Shown piece after piece: positions 42,538 to 52,698 of a stretch of DNA of 64,000 nucleotides. Below the pieces are notes generated by a model. It had not been told where the DNA came from and did no database searches. It worked only from the letters and a program-made list of their open reading frames with translations. Position numbers and translations under genes: made by a program. The DNA comes from a bacterium A37T11 (GTDB lineage Bacteria; Bacteroidota; Bacteroidia; Sphingobacteriales; Sphingobacteriaceae). The stretch spans positions 62,001 to 126,000 of the forward strand of contig FOBR01000011.1 in NCBI GenBank assembly GCA_900109895.1, given 5' to 3'. Position 1 is the stretch's first letter; the number at the start of each line of letters is the position of its first letter.

Positions 42538-44415
42538 ATGGCAAATTACGACGAGGATAGTATACGTTCATTAGACTGGAAAGAGCATATCAGGCTACGA
42601 CCAGGTATGTACATTGGCAAGTTGGGCGACGGATCTGCCTATGACGACGGTATTTATGTGCTGCTAAAGGAAGTGGTGGACAATTCCATTGATGAGTTTG
42701 TCATGGGTGCTGGCAAGATCATCGATATCAACATGAGTGAGCATAAAATTTCCGTGCGTGATTATGGGCGGGGTATTCCTATTGGCAGCGTGGTGGACGT
42801 GGTCTCTAAAATTAATACCGGAGGTAAGTATGACAGCAAGGCTTTTCAAAAGTCAGTAGGACTAAATGGGGTAGGTACTAAAGCCGTGAATGCCCTTTCA
42901 GCATCATTTACGGTACAATCATACCGGGCAGGTAAAACCCGTGTAGCAGAGTTTGCAAAAGGGGTGCTGGTGCGTGACGAGGAGAAAGAAACTTCCCAGC
43001 GCAACGGGACGGCAGTCAGTTTTCTGCCCGATGACAGCATTTTTCGCAATTATCACTATCGCACAGAATTTGTGGAAAACATGATCTGGAATTATGTTTT
43101 TCTCAATACCGGGCTTACCATCAATTTCAACAATAAAAAGTTTTTTTCTGAGCACGGCCTAAAAGATTTACTGGAACGCAATATTGACGCCGAGGCAATG
43201 CGCTACCCTATCATACACCTGAAAGGAGAAGATATTGAGGTAGCCATTACCCACGGACAGCAGTACGGGGAAGAATATTACTCGTTTGTTAACGGGCAGC
43301 ACACCACCCAGGGGGGTACCCACCAGGCCGCTTTTCGCGAAGCGGTGGTTAAAACCGTCCGCGAGTTTTATAAAAAAGAGTTTGATGCGGCTGATATCCG
43401 TGCCTCCATCATAGCTGCGGTAGCTATTAAAGTGCAAGAGCCCGTTTTTGAATCGCAAACCAAAACCAAGCTGGGGTCGCAAAGCATTGCCGAGGAAGGG
43501 CCAACCGTTCGTACCTTTATCAATGATTTTATTAAAAAGGCGTTGGATGACTACCTACATAAGCACACCGAGGTAGCCGATGCTCTGCTCAAACGCATCC
43601 TGCAATCAGAGCGTGAACGCAAAGACATTGCCGGTATCAAAAAACTGGCCAATGAACGGGCCAAAAAGGCTTCCCTGCACAACCGAAAACTTAGGGATTG
43701 TAAGGTTCATTACGATGATAACGATGCCCGTGCACAAGAAACGACCTTATTTATAACCGAAGGGGACTCTGCCAGCGGATCCATCACCAAATCACGCGAT
43801 GTGCAAACGCAGGCTGTATTTAGCCTTAAAGGAAAACCCCTAAACGCTTTTGGGCTGACCAAAAAGGTCGTTTATGAGAATGAAGAATTCAACCTTCTTC
43901 AACATGCTTTAAATATTGAGGACGGGCTGGAAGGTTTGCGTTATAACAACATTGTTGTGGCTACTGATGCCGATGTGGACGGCATGCACATCCGTCTTTT
44001 GCTTATGACCTTTTTCCTGCAGTTCTTTCCAGACCTGGTCAAGTCCGGGCATGTGTCCATCTTGCAAACCCCCTTGTTTAGGGTTCGCAATAAAAAGGAA
44101 ACGATTTACTGTTATAGTGACGAGGAGCGCCAGCTTGCCATTTTAAAGCTAGGCAGTAAACCAGAGATTACGCGTTTTAAAGGTCTGGGTGAAATTTCAC
44201 CCGAAGAATTTGGCTTATTCATTGGAAAGGATATCCGGCTGGATCCGGTTATTTTGTCAAAGGACCAGAAGATAAAGCAGCTTTTAGAGTATTACATGGG
44301 CAAAAATACGCCCGACAGGCAAAAACATATTGTGAACAATCTGCGCATTGAGGTGGATATAGCCGATGAACAAAAAGCTGCAGACGGCGCACTGAATGAA
44401 GACTTAGTGGCCTAA
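42538..44415 (+). CDS. parE: DNA topoisomerase IV subunit B
   Basis: A 625-residue type II topoisomerase ATPase subunit. GHKL ATPase residues in [10 protein letters not shown] and GRGIPIG, plus the lid [19 protein letters not shown] with [10 protein letters not shown] and [12 protein letters not shown]-terminal [13 protein letters not shown]. Length and the phrase [17 protein letters not shown] match Bacteroidota ParE, not GyrB. ParE with ParC decatenates daughter chromosomes. parC is not adjacent here, although it often follows parE in related genomes; purU starts 11 nt downstream and is probably cotranscribed. Confidence 0.92.
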   Translation: MANYDEDSIRSLDWKEHIRLRPGMYIGKLGDGSAYDDGIYVLLKEVVDNSIDEFVMGAGKIIDINMSEHKISVRDYGRGIPIGSVVDVVSKINTGGKYDSKAFQKSVGLNGVGTKAVNALSASFTVQSYRAGKTRVAEFAKGVLVRDEEKETSQRNGTAVSFLPDDSIFRNYHYRTEFVENMIWNYVFLNTGLTINFNNKKFFSEHGLKDLLERNIDAEAMRYPIIHLKGEDIEVAITHGQQYGEEYYSFVNGQHTTQGGTHQAAFREAVVKTVREFYKKEFDAADIRASIIAAVAIKVQEPVFESQTKTKLGSQSIAEEGPTVRTFINDFIKKALDDYLHKHTEVADALLKRILQSERERKDIAGIKKLANERAKKASLHNRKLRDCKVHYDDNDARAQETTLFITEGDSASGSITKSRDVQTQAVFSLKGKPLNAFGLTKKVVYENEEFNLLQHALNIEDGLEGLRYNNIVVATDADVDGMHIRLLLMTFFLQFFPDLVKSGHVSILQTPLFRVRNKKETIYCYSDEERQLAILKLGSKPEITRFKGLGEISPEEFGLFIGKDIRLDPVILSKDQKIKQLLEYYMGKNTPDRQKHIVNNLRIEVDIADEQKAADGALNEDLVA

Positions 44416-44426
44416 TTCTGCGCTTT

Positions 44427-45266
44427 ATGGACCAAACCTTAGTTTTAATTCAATGCCGGGATGCAGTAGGCCTGGTGTCGCGTATTGCCCAAGTAGTCGC
44501 TCAGTATGCACTCAATATTGTGACCATGCGAGAGTATGTGGACGAGGCAACTGATCGTTTTTTTGCAAGAATTGTGTGTGCAGGGGGGGTAAGCAGTGCG
44601 GATGAATTTACGCATGAACTGCGCCAAAGTTTGCCAGAAGGGGCTATGGTGCAAGTAAACCCGCCGGCATTAAAAAAGATAGCGGTATTGGTCACGAAGG
44701 AGTCTCATTGCCTGGCTGACATTCTGGTGCGTTATTTTTTTCATACTCTGGGTGCAGACGTTTGTTGTGTGGTAGGCAACTATGAAGCGCTGAAAGATTT
44801 TACAGAGCGGTTTCAGGTACCCTTTCATTTAGTGAGTCATGAAGGGCGCAGCAAAGACGATTTTGAAAAAGAACTCCATCGGGTTATTCATGCCTACTCG
44901 CCTGATTATGTGGTCTTGGCTAAGTTTATGCGTATACTCTCGCCGGTATTTGTTTCGCATTACCGCGGTAGGCTGGTCAATATCCATCATTCATTTTTAC
45001 CTGCCTTTATAGGGGCAAATCCCTATCGCCAGGCCTATACCCGCGGTGTTAAACTTATTGGAGCCACTGCACACTTTGTAACCGATGACCTGGACGAAGG
45101 GCCGATCATCGCTCAGGATATTCGGCAAGTGGACCATACCTATACGGCCGAAGATATGCGCAAGGCGGGGAAAGAGGTGGAAAAAGCTGTTTTAACCAAG
45201 GCAATCTCCCTAATCATTGAAGACCGGGTGTTTATCACCGGCAATAAAACTATTGTTTTTGGTTAA
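44427..45266 (+). CDS. purU: Formyltetrahydrofolate deformylase
   Basis: A 279-residue enzyme that hydrolyses 10-formyl-THF to formate and THF, balancing one-carbon units for purine synthesis. An N-terminal ACT domain (about 5-80, LVSRIAQVVAQYALNIVTMR) is followed by a formyltransferase-fold domain with the signature NIHHSFLPAFIGANPY and GATAHFVTDDLDEGPI (His and Asp of the active site). Length is normal. It lies 11 nt after parE and overlaps the 3' end of the convergent gene by 17 nt. Confidence 0.94.
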   Translation: MDQTLVLIQCRDAVGLVSRIAQVVAQYALNIVTMREYVDEATDRFFARIVCAGGVSSADEFTHELRQSLPEGAMVQVNPPALKKIAVLVTKESHCLADILVRYFFHTLGADVCCVVGNYEALKDFTERFQVPFHLVSHEGRSKDDFEKELHRVIHAYSPDYVVLAKFMRILSPVFVSHYRGRLVNIHHSFLPAFIGANPYRQAYTRGVKLIGATAHFVTDDLDEGPIIAQDIRQVDHTYTAEDMRKAGKEVEKAVLTKAISLIIEDRVFITGNKTIVFG

Positions 45267-46836
45267 CCGTTTTAAAAGGAATATAGAAGTTACTGACTAA
45301 ATTATGCTGGTTTCCCAGAATCTGTAGGGCAACTGCTTCCATATGATGGTATCCGAAATTAACAGTGTCTGTGTACGCCTTTGAAAATGCAGGCTTAAGC
45401 GTGCGGGACATTCGTCTTTTGAAGCTTTCGTTTGCCACGTACAAGGATATATTGGCTTGGTTGCCCTGCAATTCATTTAAATGGGCATATGTGGGTGCTT
45501 CAGTCAGGAAATGCAAACCTTTAAACTCCTCTTTAAATGTTTTGATAGTACTGGGCTGGTTGGCACACACCAGCCAGTTATCCACCACCAGGTAATAAGG
45601 TCTTTTAAACTCCAGCATCGGGTCGCCGAAGGCATAGTAAAGAATATTTGAATGGTTAAACCGTTGAAGCTCGTTGCCTTCCGGACTGCTGATCTTGCTG
45701 GCCACCTCCATAAAACTCACCGAATCACGTATACTGACTATGCCGATTTTTTCGCCGTTATTCAGCGTAATGCTGGCAAATTCATGACCCCAATTGGCTG
45801 GCAATTCATCATCCAGCACCAAACCGGTAGAAGCTTTAATCAGGTTTAATTGTTCATTGATCTGTGATAGCTGCTTGCGTTTTTGGAGCACATGAATGAA
45901 TTGTTGATGGAAATCCGGATAATTTGACAGGCCAAATATGCTGTAACCAGCCGTATTTTCAGGAACGACCCTAATGAGCAATTGAGGCACCGGCTGTTGT
46001 GATTGAAAAAGGGGCAGGTAGCTGGTGCCTCCGGTATCTAACCGGCTTATGCCGCTAAACAAGAGAGCTTCTTTTTTAAAATTAAGATCAAGGATGGATG
46101 TTCCTGGTAAGTTTTCAAATAATGTTAGCATTCCTTCAGCCTTTCCGCTTTGAAAATTATGGGCAAAAGAAAAGATCCGATCGTTCATTACATACAGCCG
46201 CAAAGCCGCATTATTATTGGATAAATTAGCCTCCGTAATGTCAGTGATGGTATTTTTTGACAAATGATCTGCATTTTTACGCAATGCTTCTAAAAGCAGG
46301 GGCTTACTAAAACTGGCCAGGAAGGTATTATTTTTCAGGGCAGCATATAGCGTTTTGTGAAGCTCTGCCAGCTTAAGAACAAAATAGTTTCCGTCAGCAT
46401 GGGTCTCCATCGTAACCTGTTTTTGCGAAAAACTGTCATTTAATAAATCATACGCTTTCATTTCGGTGAGTGAATGATTGACCGGGATATACATTAAAAA
46501 CTGAATGCAGGTGTCTGCGGGGTGAAACGACAGATAAATATCCTGGCTGGTAACATAGGTTTTATAGGCGGCTTTTTTTAAAAAGCGATTTCGCAAAAGG
46601 TCTAATTCATTTAGGGTGCTATTACCAGCGATGGCCCTGAAAGGCACATAGTCTTTAAAGATCGGGTAAAAAGAAGAATCATCCTTAAAAGAGATCAAAA
46701 AAGCGGCATCTGCCGGCACCTGATTCAGTACACGGCCGTTTCCATGGTCATTTTTGCTCAAGCTGGAGAAATAACCTATGGCCGCAGCAATCACTGCAAC
46801 AAACAAAACAGCCGTAAAAATGATTATTTTTTTCAT
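45250..46836 (-). CDS. DUF3352-like membrane-anchored protein
   Basis: A 528-residue protein anchored by an N-terminal hydrophobic segment (about 4-24, IIIFTAVLFVAVIAAAIGYF) with the rest outside the cytoplasmic membrane. The opening VPADAAFLISFKDDSSF and the later VVDNWLVCANQPSTIKTFKE recall DUF3352-type proteins of Bacteroidota. Function is unknown. It is single, tail-to-tail with purU. Confidence 0.65.
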   Translation of the reverse strand: MKKIIIFTAVLFVAVIAAAIGYFSSLSKNDHGNGRVLNQVPADAAFLISFKDDSSFYPIFKDYVPFRAIAGNSTLNELDLLRNRFLKKAAYKTYVTSQDIYLSFHPADTCIQFLMYIPVNHSLTEMKAYDLLNDSFSQKQVTMETHADGNYFVLKLAELHKTLYAALKNNTFLASFSKPLLLEALRKNADHLSKNTITDITEANLSNNNAALRLYVMNDRIFSFAHNFQSGKAEGMLTLFENLPGTSILDLNFKKEALLFSGISRLDTGGTSYLPLFQSQQPVPQLLIRVVPENTAGYSIFGLSNYPDFHQQFIHVLQKRKQLSQINEQLNLIKASTGLVLDDELPANWGHEFASITLNNGEKIGIVSIRDSVSFMEVASKISSPEGNELQRFNHSNILYYAFGDPMLEFKRPYYLVVDNWLVCANQPSTIKTFKEEFKGLHFLTEAPTYAHLNELQGNQANISLYVANESFKRRMSRTLKPAFSKAYTDTVNFGYHHMEAVALQILGNQHNLVSNFYIPFKTVNQKQ

Positions 46837-46939
46837 TTGTTTTGAACCTGCACACAGGCAAAGTTAAAAAAATAGGTGGGTTGGGCTGTATTATCTATTA
46901 GGTTTATTATCTTAGCCGTTGGTTAAACAACCTTATTAA

Positions 46940-47326
46940 ATGAACAAACGTATCGTATTAATTGCGTCTTTTCTAGGCCTTATAGGTGTTATATTGGGGG
47001 CTTTTGGCGCCCATGGTTTGAGCGGAAAGGTAGGTCCTGAGCAGCTGGAAACCTGGAAAACTGCTGTAAACTATCATTTTTACCATACATTGGCCTTGCT
47101 TTTTTTATCCAAATTTTCCAGGGCCAGAGAAACCCGAATTATTGTAGCTGCCATGGCCTTTACCGGCGGCATCCTGTTATTTTGTGGTTCATTATATCTA
47201 CTTGCTGTAAAAGATTTCCTGGGCATAGCCTGGGCCCATTATTTAGGCCCTGTAACACCGTTAGGCGGGTTGTTGTTCATCATAGGCTGGGCTTTTTTAT
47301 TTTTTGCAGCCTTTAAAAACAAATAG
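46940..47326 (+). CDS. DUF423-family membrane protein
   Basis: A 128-residue protein with four membrane segments and the DUF423 (YgdD-like) pattern: GVILGAFGAHGLSGK near the N-terminus, a central NYHFYHTLALLF and GPVTPLGGLLFIIGWAFLFF at the end. The function is not established. It starts 8 nt before priA, so both are likely cotranscribed. Confidence 0.9.
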   Translation: MNKRIVLIASFLGLIGVILGAFGAHGLSGKVGPEQLETWKTAVNYHFYHTLALLFLSKFSRARETRIIVAAMAFTGGILLFCGSLYLLAVKDFLGIAWAHYLGPVTPLGGLLFIIGWAFLFFAAFKNK

Positions 47327-47334
47327 AAAAACGC

Positions 47335-49818
47335 ATGCTTGAACTTCAGCACCCTGATGAACGGGAGGGCAGGATTACCTTGTTTGTGGATGTGGTGCTG
47401 CCGCTTGCTATTTCTAAAACCTATAGCTACCGGGTACCTTATGAGCTTAGTCAGCAGGTGGGCATTGGGCGCAGGGTGGTGGTGCAGTTTGGCAAAAGCC
47501 GTATTTATACCGCTATTATACTCCATATTTCCCAAAAGGCGCCCGAAAGGTATGAGGCAAAATACCTTTTGGATGTGCTGGATGACCAACCCATCGTACG
47601 TGAAAAACAATTGGAACTTTGGGAATGGATGTCGGCTTATTATCTCTGTACCATTGGTGAGGTCATGAATGCCGCGCTTCCGGCCGCACTGAAATTGGCC
47701 AGCGAAACCACCATTAGCGCCAATACTGACCCGGGACAAGGCCGTGATGAACTGAACGATAAAGAATACCTCATCATGGATGCACTTGACATTTCGCCGG
47801 TACTCAAAATAAGTGATATCGTTAAATTATTGGGGCAAAAAACGGTGTTCCCTATTATAAAACGGCTGTTTGAAAAGGGTTTTATCCAAATATCAGAAGA
47901 ACTTGCGGAAAAATATAAACCTCGCGTACGTGCCTTTATTGTGCTTAACTCCCAGTTTAAAGATCCTGAAACCCTGCCTGCATTATTTGAAGAACTCAAT
48001 AAAGCACCTAAACAACTGGATGCTTTACTGGCCTATATACAGCTGAGCCGGAAAAAACTGCTTATTTCCAAAGCCGAGCTACTGGAGGTTAGCGGTTGTG
48101 GCTCTTCGGCACTCAAAGCGCTTGTTGATAAAGAAATATTTCTGACCGAAGAAAGGGAGGTAAGCAGGCTGGCAGGGGAGGAGGTGTTTTTGGAAGCAGC
48201 TTTTGAACTGAGCCACGCGCAGCAAAAAGCACTGGATTTAATCGATGTAGCTTTTAAAGAAAAGCCAGTACTGTTGCATGGTGTAACGGCTTCCGGAAAA
48301 ACCCAACTCTACATCAGACTGATTGAAAAAGCCATGCAGCAAAATCAAACCGTGCTTTATTTACTGCCCGAAATTGGTCTCACTACCCAGATCATTGCCA
48401 GGCTACGCTTGCATTTTGGCAAGCAAGTGGGTGTTTACCATTCACGCTTTAACGATAATGAGCGGGCGGAGGTTTGGCAAAAAATGCTGAATGGTGAATA
48501 TAAGGTAGTCGTTGGTGCCCGGTCGGCCGTGTTTTTACCATTTTCAGAGCTAGGGTTGATTATCGTGGATGAAGAGCACGAAACTTCCTATAAACAATAT
48601 GATCCTGCACCGCGCTACCACGCGCGTGATACCGCCGTTTATTTGGGTCAGCTGCACGGTGCACAGGTGTTGTTGGGTTCGGCTACCCCCTCTTTAGAGA
48701 GTTACTACAACGCAAGGGCAGGCAAATATGGCTTGGTAACGATAACAGAACGATTTGGCAAGGCGCAGCTGCCTTCCATGCAGGTGGTAAGTTTGGCTGA
48801 AGAACGACAAAAAAATCAAGTGCAGTCATACTTTACAGGCAAGTTGCTTGAGGAGGTTGGTAAGGCCTTGGAAAAAAAGGAACAGGTTATTCTGTTTCAG
48901 AACCGCAGGGGCTTTACCCCGATGCTATTATGCCGTACCTGTGGCTATACCCCTAAATGCATTCGTTGCGACGTAAGCTTAACATACCATAAAAGCACCA
49001 ATAAATTGCACTGCCACTATTGCGGCTTTAAAGAAGATGTCATTACAGTGTGCCCGGCTTGTGGTTCGACGCAAATAGAGAATAAGGGCTTCGGTACAGA
49101 GCGCATCGAAGAAGAATTATCCATGCTGCTGCCAAACGCACGCATTGGCAGGCTTGATCTGGACTCCACCCGGGGAAAACATGGTTTTGAACGTATCCTG
49201 GCCGATTTTGATGAGCACCGGCTGGATATTTTGGTGGGTACACAGATGGTAGCAAAAGGATTGGATTTTGGAAATGTGAGTGTCATAGGCATTATAAATG
49301 CGGATACACTTATCAATTATCCGGATTTCAGGGCTTTTGAGCGGGCCTACGCTTTGCTAGCCCAGGTAGGTGGCAGGGCAGGCCGTCGGGATACTGCAGG
49401 CAAGGTCATTATCCAAGCCTATGCCACTGAACACCGCATATTGAAACAAGTACTGGCTCACGACTACGACGATATGTTCATGACTGAAGTTACCGAAAGA
49501 AAAACGTATAAGTACCCACCTTTTTATCGTATCATTAAAATTGAAGTGAAACACAAAGAGCAGTCGGCTGCTTTTGATGCGGCAAATCGATTGGCACTTC
49601 AATTACGACAACTATTGCTGACTGACATACTGGGTCCTGAAACCCCGCTCATCAGCAGGGTACGCAATTATTACCTTCACAGCATTATGCTAAAAATAGC
49701 GCGCACTGGTATTAGTATAGCCAAGGTAAAAGAAATCGTTCAACAAGCCATCACCGATTTTCATACCAATAAAGCCAATAAAGGAACAATTGTGCAGGTA
49801 GATGTTGACCCTTTGTAA
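47335..49818 (+). CDS. priA: Primosomal protein N' (replication restart helicase)
   Basis: An 827-residue PriA: N-terminal DNA-binding domain (about 15-110), winged helix, helicase with Walker A GVTASGKTQ, Walker B variant IVDEEHE, aromatic-rich loop (SYKQYDPAPRYHARD), a zinc module with eight cysteines (CRTC, CIRC, CHYC, CPAC) and helicase motif VGGRAGR. It reloads the replisome at stalled forks and D-loops. Length is at the usual size for Bacteroidota. The start codon lies 8 nt after the DUF423 gene. Confidence 0.96.
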   Translation: MLELQHPDEREGRITLFVDVVLPLAISKTYSYRVPYELSQQVGIGRRVVVQFGKSRIYTAIILHISQKAPERYEAKYLLDVLDDQPIVREKQLELWEWMSAYYLCTIGEVMNAALPAALKLASETTISANTDPGQGRDELNDKEYLIMDALDISPVLKISDIVKLLGQKTVFPIIKRLFEKGFIQISEELAEKYKPRVRAFIVLNSQFKDPETLPALFEELNKAPKQLDALLAYIQLSRKKLLISKAELLEVSGCGSSALKALVDKEIFLTEEREVSRLAGEEVFLEAAFELSHAQQKALDLIDVAFKEKPVLLHGVTASGKTQLYIRLIEKAMQQNQTVLYLLPEIGLTTQIIARLRLHFGKQVGVYHSRFNDNERAEVWQKMLNGEYKVVVGARSAVFLPFSELGLIIVDEEHETSYKQYDPAPRYHARDTAVYLGQLHGAQVLLGSATPSLESYYNARAGKYGLVTITERFGKAQLPSMQVVSLAEERQKNQVQSYFTGKLLEEVGKALEKKEQVILFQNRRGFTPMLLCRTCGYTPKCIRCDVSLTYHKSTNKLHCHYCGFKEDVITVCPACGSTQIENKGFGTERIEEELSMLLPNARIGRLDLDSTRGKHGFERILADFDEHRLDILVGTQMVAKGLDFGNVSVIGIINADTLINYPDFRAFERAYALLAQVGGRAGRRDTAGKVIIQAYATEHRILKQVLAHDYDDMFMTEVTERKTYKYPPFYRIIKIEVKHKEQSAAFDAANRLALQLRQLLLTDILGPETPLISRVRNYYLHSIMLKIARTGISIAKVKEIVQQAITDFHTNKANKGTIVQVDVDPL

Positions 49819-49856
49819 ACATAATTTATGAATAAAAGCTTTATTTTTAACTAGCA

Positions 49857-50513
49857 ATGGCCTATAAGTTTGTAGACAATTACCGTGAAAAAGGCGCCAG
49901 GAAACAGCTGGTGGAACTATTAAAAAGCAGAGGCATACAAGATAAAGAAGTATTACGGGCCATCGGAAAGGTTCCCAGGCATTATTTTTTTGATGAAACC
50001 TTTTGGGGCCAGGCCTATAAAGATATTGCCTTTCCCATAGGCCAGGGGCAAACCATCTCCCAACCGTATACCGTAGCCTATCAAACCGAACTTTTACAGA
50101 TAAAGCCCGGCAATAAAGTGCTTGAAATTGGTACCGGATCGGGATACCAGGCTTGTATCTTGCTTGAACTGGGTGCTGACTTATATACCGTTGAGCGGCA
50201 GGAAAGGTTATATGAGCGCACCCGAAAGGTATTGCCCCATATGGGTTACCGCCCTCATTTCTTTCTGGGAGATGGCTCATTGGGCATTCCGCAACATGCA
50301 CCCTTCGATAAGATTATTGTCACTGCCGGCGCACCTTTTGTGCCCGAACTGATGCTGAAACAACTGCGAATCGGGGGAGTATTGGTCATTCCGGTAGGCA
50401 ATGAGAAAGAACAAAAGATGGTCACGGTAATTCGTGCCGGGGAGAACGAATATGACAAAATAGAACTGGATACCTTTCGTTTTGTGCCGCTGCTTGGTGA
50501 TCAGGCCTGGTAG
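49857..50513 (+). CDS. pcm: Protein-L-isoaspartate O-methyltransferase
   Basis: A 218-residue SAM-dependent enzyme that methylates abnormal L-isoaspartyl residues to start their repair. The SAM motif VLEIGTGSGYQACIL (about 85-99), the family phrase GQGQTISQPYTVA and the GAPFVPELMLKQLRIGGVLV region are all present. It lies 38 nt after priA. Length fits the family. Confidence 0.95.
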   Translation: MAYKFVDNYREKGARKQLVELLKSRGIQDKEVLRAIGKVPRHYFFDETFWGQAYKDIAFPIGQGQTISQPYTVAYQTELLQIKPGNKVLEIGTGSGYQACILLELGADLYTVERQERLYERTRKVLPHMGYRPHFFLGDGSLGIPQHAPFDKIIVTAGAPFVPELMLKQLRIGGVLVIPVGNEKEQKMVTVIRAGENEYDKIELDTFRFVPLLGDQAW

Positions 50514-50534
50514 CCGATGTTTTAAACGGGTTTA

Positions 50535-50566
50535 TTGCCACATCCGCCAAAAATTAAGTAATTTTG
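50535..50566 (+). promoter_or_regulatory. Promoter of the HD-PycTM gene cluster
   Basis: TTG (50535-50537) and TAATTTTG (50559-50566) are separated by 21 nt, matching the Bacteroidota promoter. The ATG at 50586 lies 20 nt after the -7 box. Confidence 0.65.
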
Positions 50567-50585
50567 TAAAACTAACAATGCGCTA

Positions 50586-51797
50586 ATGGATTATAGTTTA
50601 TTGAGCAAAGAAGCTGCTGATTGGGTTAAGTTATACATGGAGGAGCATCACTCAGCCATCTTGTTATTTCATGATCAGACCCACACCCAGGAAGTAGTGG
50701 CAGCAGCCAAAAAAATGGCCATATATTATAAGTTGGATGAAAAAGAAACCTCCATTGTTACCATTGCAGCCTATTTTCACGATCTGGGATATTTTTCTGG
50801 AGAAAGGTTGGATCATGAATTACGGGGGGCTGAACTAGCAGCAAAATATCTGCACGAAAACGGTTGTGATGAGGTTTTTATTGAAAAGGTAAAAAGTTGT
50901 ATTTTGGCTACTAAAATACCCCAACACCCGGTTTCTTTACTTGAAAAGATTGTGTGCGATGCAGATCTTTTCCATTTTGGTAGCGATGATTTTGCCGAAC
51001 GTAATAAGTTAATGCGAAAAGAGGCATCCTTATGTAGTCACACGGAAATCAACAAAGGCCAATGGCGTCAAAATACCATTCAGCTGTTAGAAAACCATCA
51101 TTTTCAAACGGAATATGGGGTAAAATACCTTGAAGATCAAAAGCAAAAAAATATCAGGAAGTTAAAAGAAAAAATGGATGCACAAGCTACGGTGAAAGAA
51201 AATTTGAATGATAAACCCGAAGCTGAAAAAAAAGATAAGAAAAAAAAGGATAAGGACAATAAATTAAAACAGCCGGAGCGAGGTGTTGAGACTATGTTTC
51301 GTACCACTTCTGCCAATAATCAGCGGCTTAGTGACATGGCAGACAATAAAGCACATATATTAATTACCGTCAATTCCATTATATTATCGGCCGTTATTGC
51401 CTTACTATTAAGAAAGCTGGATAGTAACGAGCACTTAATAGTGCCAACTTTTATTTTACTTGCTGTTAGTTTGATAACCATGGTCATAGCCATATTGGCA
51501 ACCCGGCCAAGCATTCCTGATGGAAAGTTTGTTCCGGGGGAGGTAGCAAAAAATAAGGTTAACCTGTTGTTTTTTGGTAATTTTTATCGCATGGAACTTG
51601 AACAATATACTCAAGGAATGCTGGAGGTGATGGGTGAGAGAGACCTGTTGTATGGAACACTAATTAAAGACGTCTATTCACAAGGCGTAGTATTGGGTAG
51701 AAAATACCGGTTGTTGCGGCTGTCTTATAACATTTTTATGTTTGGCCTGATTATTTCGGTACTTGCTTATTTTATTGTTACCCTAATTTTTATGTAA
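50586..51797 (+). CDS. HD-domain protein fused to Pycsar-effector (PycTM/DUF5706) membrane domain
   Basis: A 403-residue protein. The N-terminal HD phosphohydrolase domain (about 15-160) has FHDQTH (His29, Asp30) and AAYFHDLGYF (His65, Asp66) as metal ligands and a later CDADLFHFG. A long Lys/Glu linker (about 190-235, KKDKKKKDKDNK) leads to the PycTM-type domain with LSDMADNKAHILITVNSII (helix 1), a second helix about 282-302 and a third at the C-terminus. PycTM effectors in Pycsar systems sense cCMP/cUMP and permeabilise the inner membrane during phage infection. No pyrimidine cyclase gene is nearby. The HD unit may hydrolyse or sense a nucleotide. Confidence 0.82.
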   Translation: MDYSLLSKEAADWVKLYMEEHHSAILLFHDQTHTQEVVAAAKKMAIYYKLDEKETSIVTIAAYFHDLGYFSGERLDHELRGAELAAKYLHENGCDEVFIEKVKSCILATKIPQHPVSLLEKIVCDADLFHFGSDDFAERNKLMRKEASLCSHTEINKGQWRQNTIQLLENHHFQTEYGVKYLEDQKQKNIRKLKEKMDAQATVKENLNDKPEAEKKDKKKKDKDNKLKQPERGVETMFRTTSANNQRLSDMADNKAHILITVNSIILSAVIALLLRKLDSNEHLIVPTFILLAVSLITMVIAILATRPSIPDGKFVPGEVAKNKVNLLFFGNFYRMELEQYTQGMLEVMGERDLLYGTLIKDVYSQGVVLGRKYRLLRLSYNIFMFGLIISVLAYFIVTLIFM

Positions 51798-51802
51798 AAA
51801 AC

Positions 51803-52663
51803 ATGAATTCCCAATTCTTTACATATTTGTTTATAATACCTTTATTTCTCGTGACAGCTTGTGCCCAGTCTTCTAAAACATCATTTCCCAGCCCTGCCGA
51901 TTATGACTTGAATAAGCCTGAAAAGTTTATCATGTCCGATGCATTGCATGAAATTTCAGGAATTAGCTTTTTTGAAGGTGATCCGTCCGTTATATATGCA
52001 GAGCAGGATGAATTGGGTGAATTATACTTCTTTAAATTAGGAGATGCTAAGATACAGAAATATAAGTTTGGTAAAAAAGGTGACTATGAAGATGTAGCAA
52101 TATGCAAGGGCTTTGTGGTTATGTTGCGCAGTGACGGTGTTTTCTTTACATTTCCCTTTAAAAAAAGCTATGAAAAGGAAGAGGAAGAAACCCATGAATG
52201 GCAAGGACTATTGCCTAAAGGGGAGTATGAAAGTATGGCTGTTGGACCGGATAATAAGCTTTACGTACTTTGTAAGGATTCAAAAGCCGACAGCAAAAAG
52301 AAGGCAATAAGCGGGTATATATTACAGGTTGGAATGGATGGTAGCGTGCATTTTGAAACTGACTTCACCATCCCTTATTCCCAGATTAAATCATTTGCGA
52401 AGTTAAAGAACAAAAACTTTTACCCTTCAGCCATGGGCTGGAACACAAAAAGGAAGGAGTGGTATGTGGTGGCTTCCATCAATAAATTGCTGGTGGTTAC
52501 TGACGGCCAGTGGAAGGTAAAAGCAGCATATCCGTTAAACCCCGACTTATTTAACCAACCAGAAGGACTCGCTTTTGATCAATTTCATAATCTTTATATC
52601 AGCAATGAAGGAGGTACAAAAAGTAATTCGGCAACATTGCTGAAATTTGAAATAAAGCCCTAG
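51803..52663 (+). CDS. Lipoprotein with SdiA-regulated-like beta-propeller
   Basis: A 286-residue lipoprotein with lipobox LVTAC (Cys20). The body matches the SdiA-regulated type: ALHEISGISFFEGDPSVIYA, ESMAVGPDNKLYVLCKD, QPEGLAFDQFHNLYISNEGG, typical of beta-propeller strands. Function is unknown; some relatives have esterase-like folds. It starts 5 nt after the HD-PycTM gene, so the two are translationally close and may work together. Confidence 0.75.
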   Translation: MNSQFFTYLFIIPLFLVTACAQSSKTSFPSPADYDLNKPEKFIMSDALHEISGISFFEGDPSVIYAEQDELGELYFFKLGDAKIQKYKFGKKGDYEDVAICKGFVVMLRSDGVFFTFPFKKSYEKEEEETHEWQGLLPKGEYESMAVGPDNKLYVLCKDSKADSKKKAISGYILQVGMDGSVHFETDFTIPYSQIKSFAKLKNKNFYPSAMGWNTKRKEWYVVASINKLLVVTDGQWKVKAAYPLNPDLFNQPEGLAFDQFHNLYISNEGGTKSNSATLLKFEIKP

Positions 52664-52698
52664 TTAAGTCGGGCAAAGATTATCAGGGAAATAGTTCT

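Noticed and set aside
42538-44415. gyrB instead of parE
   Set aside because: Length (625 residues) and the phrases around [17 protein letters not shown] fit ParE; GyrB of this phylum is longer and has different surrounding motifs.
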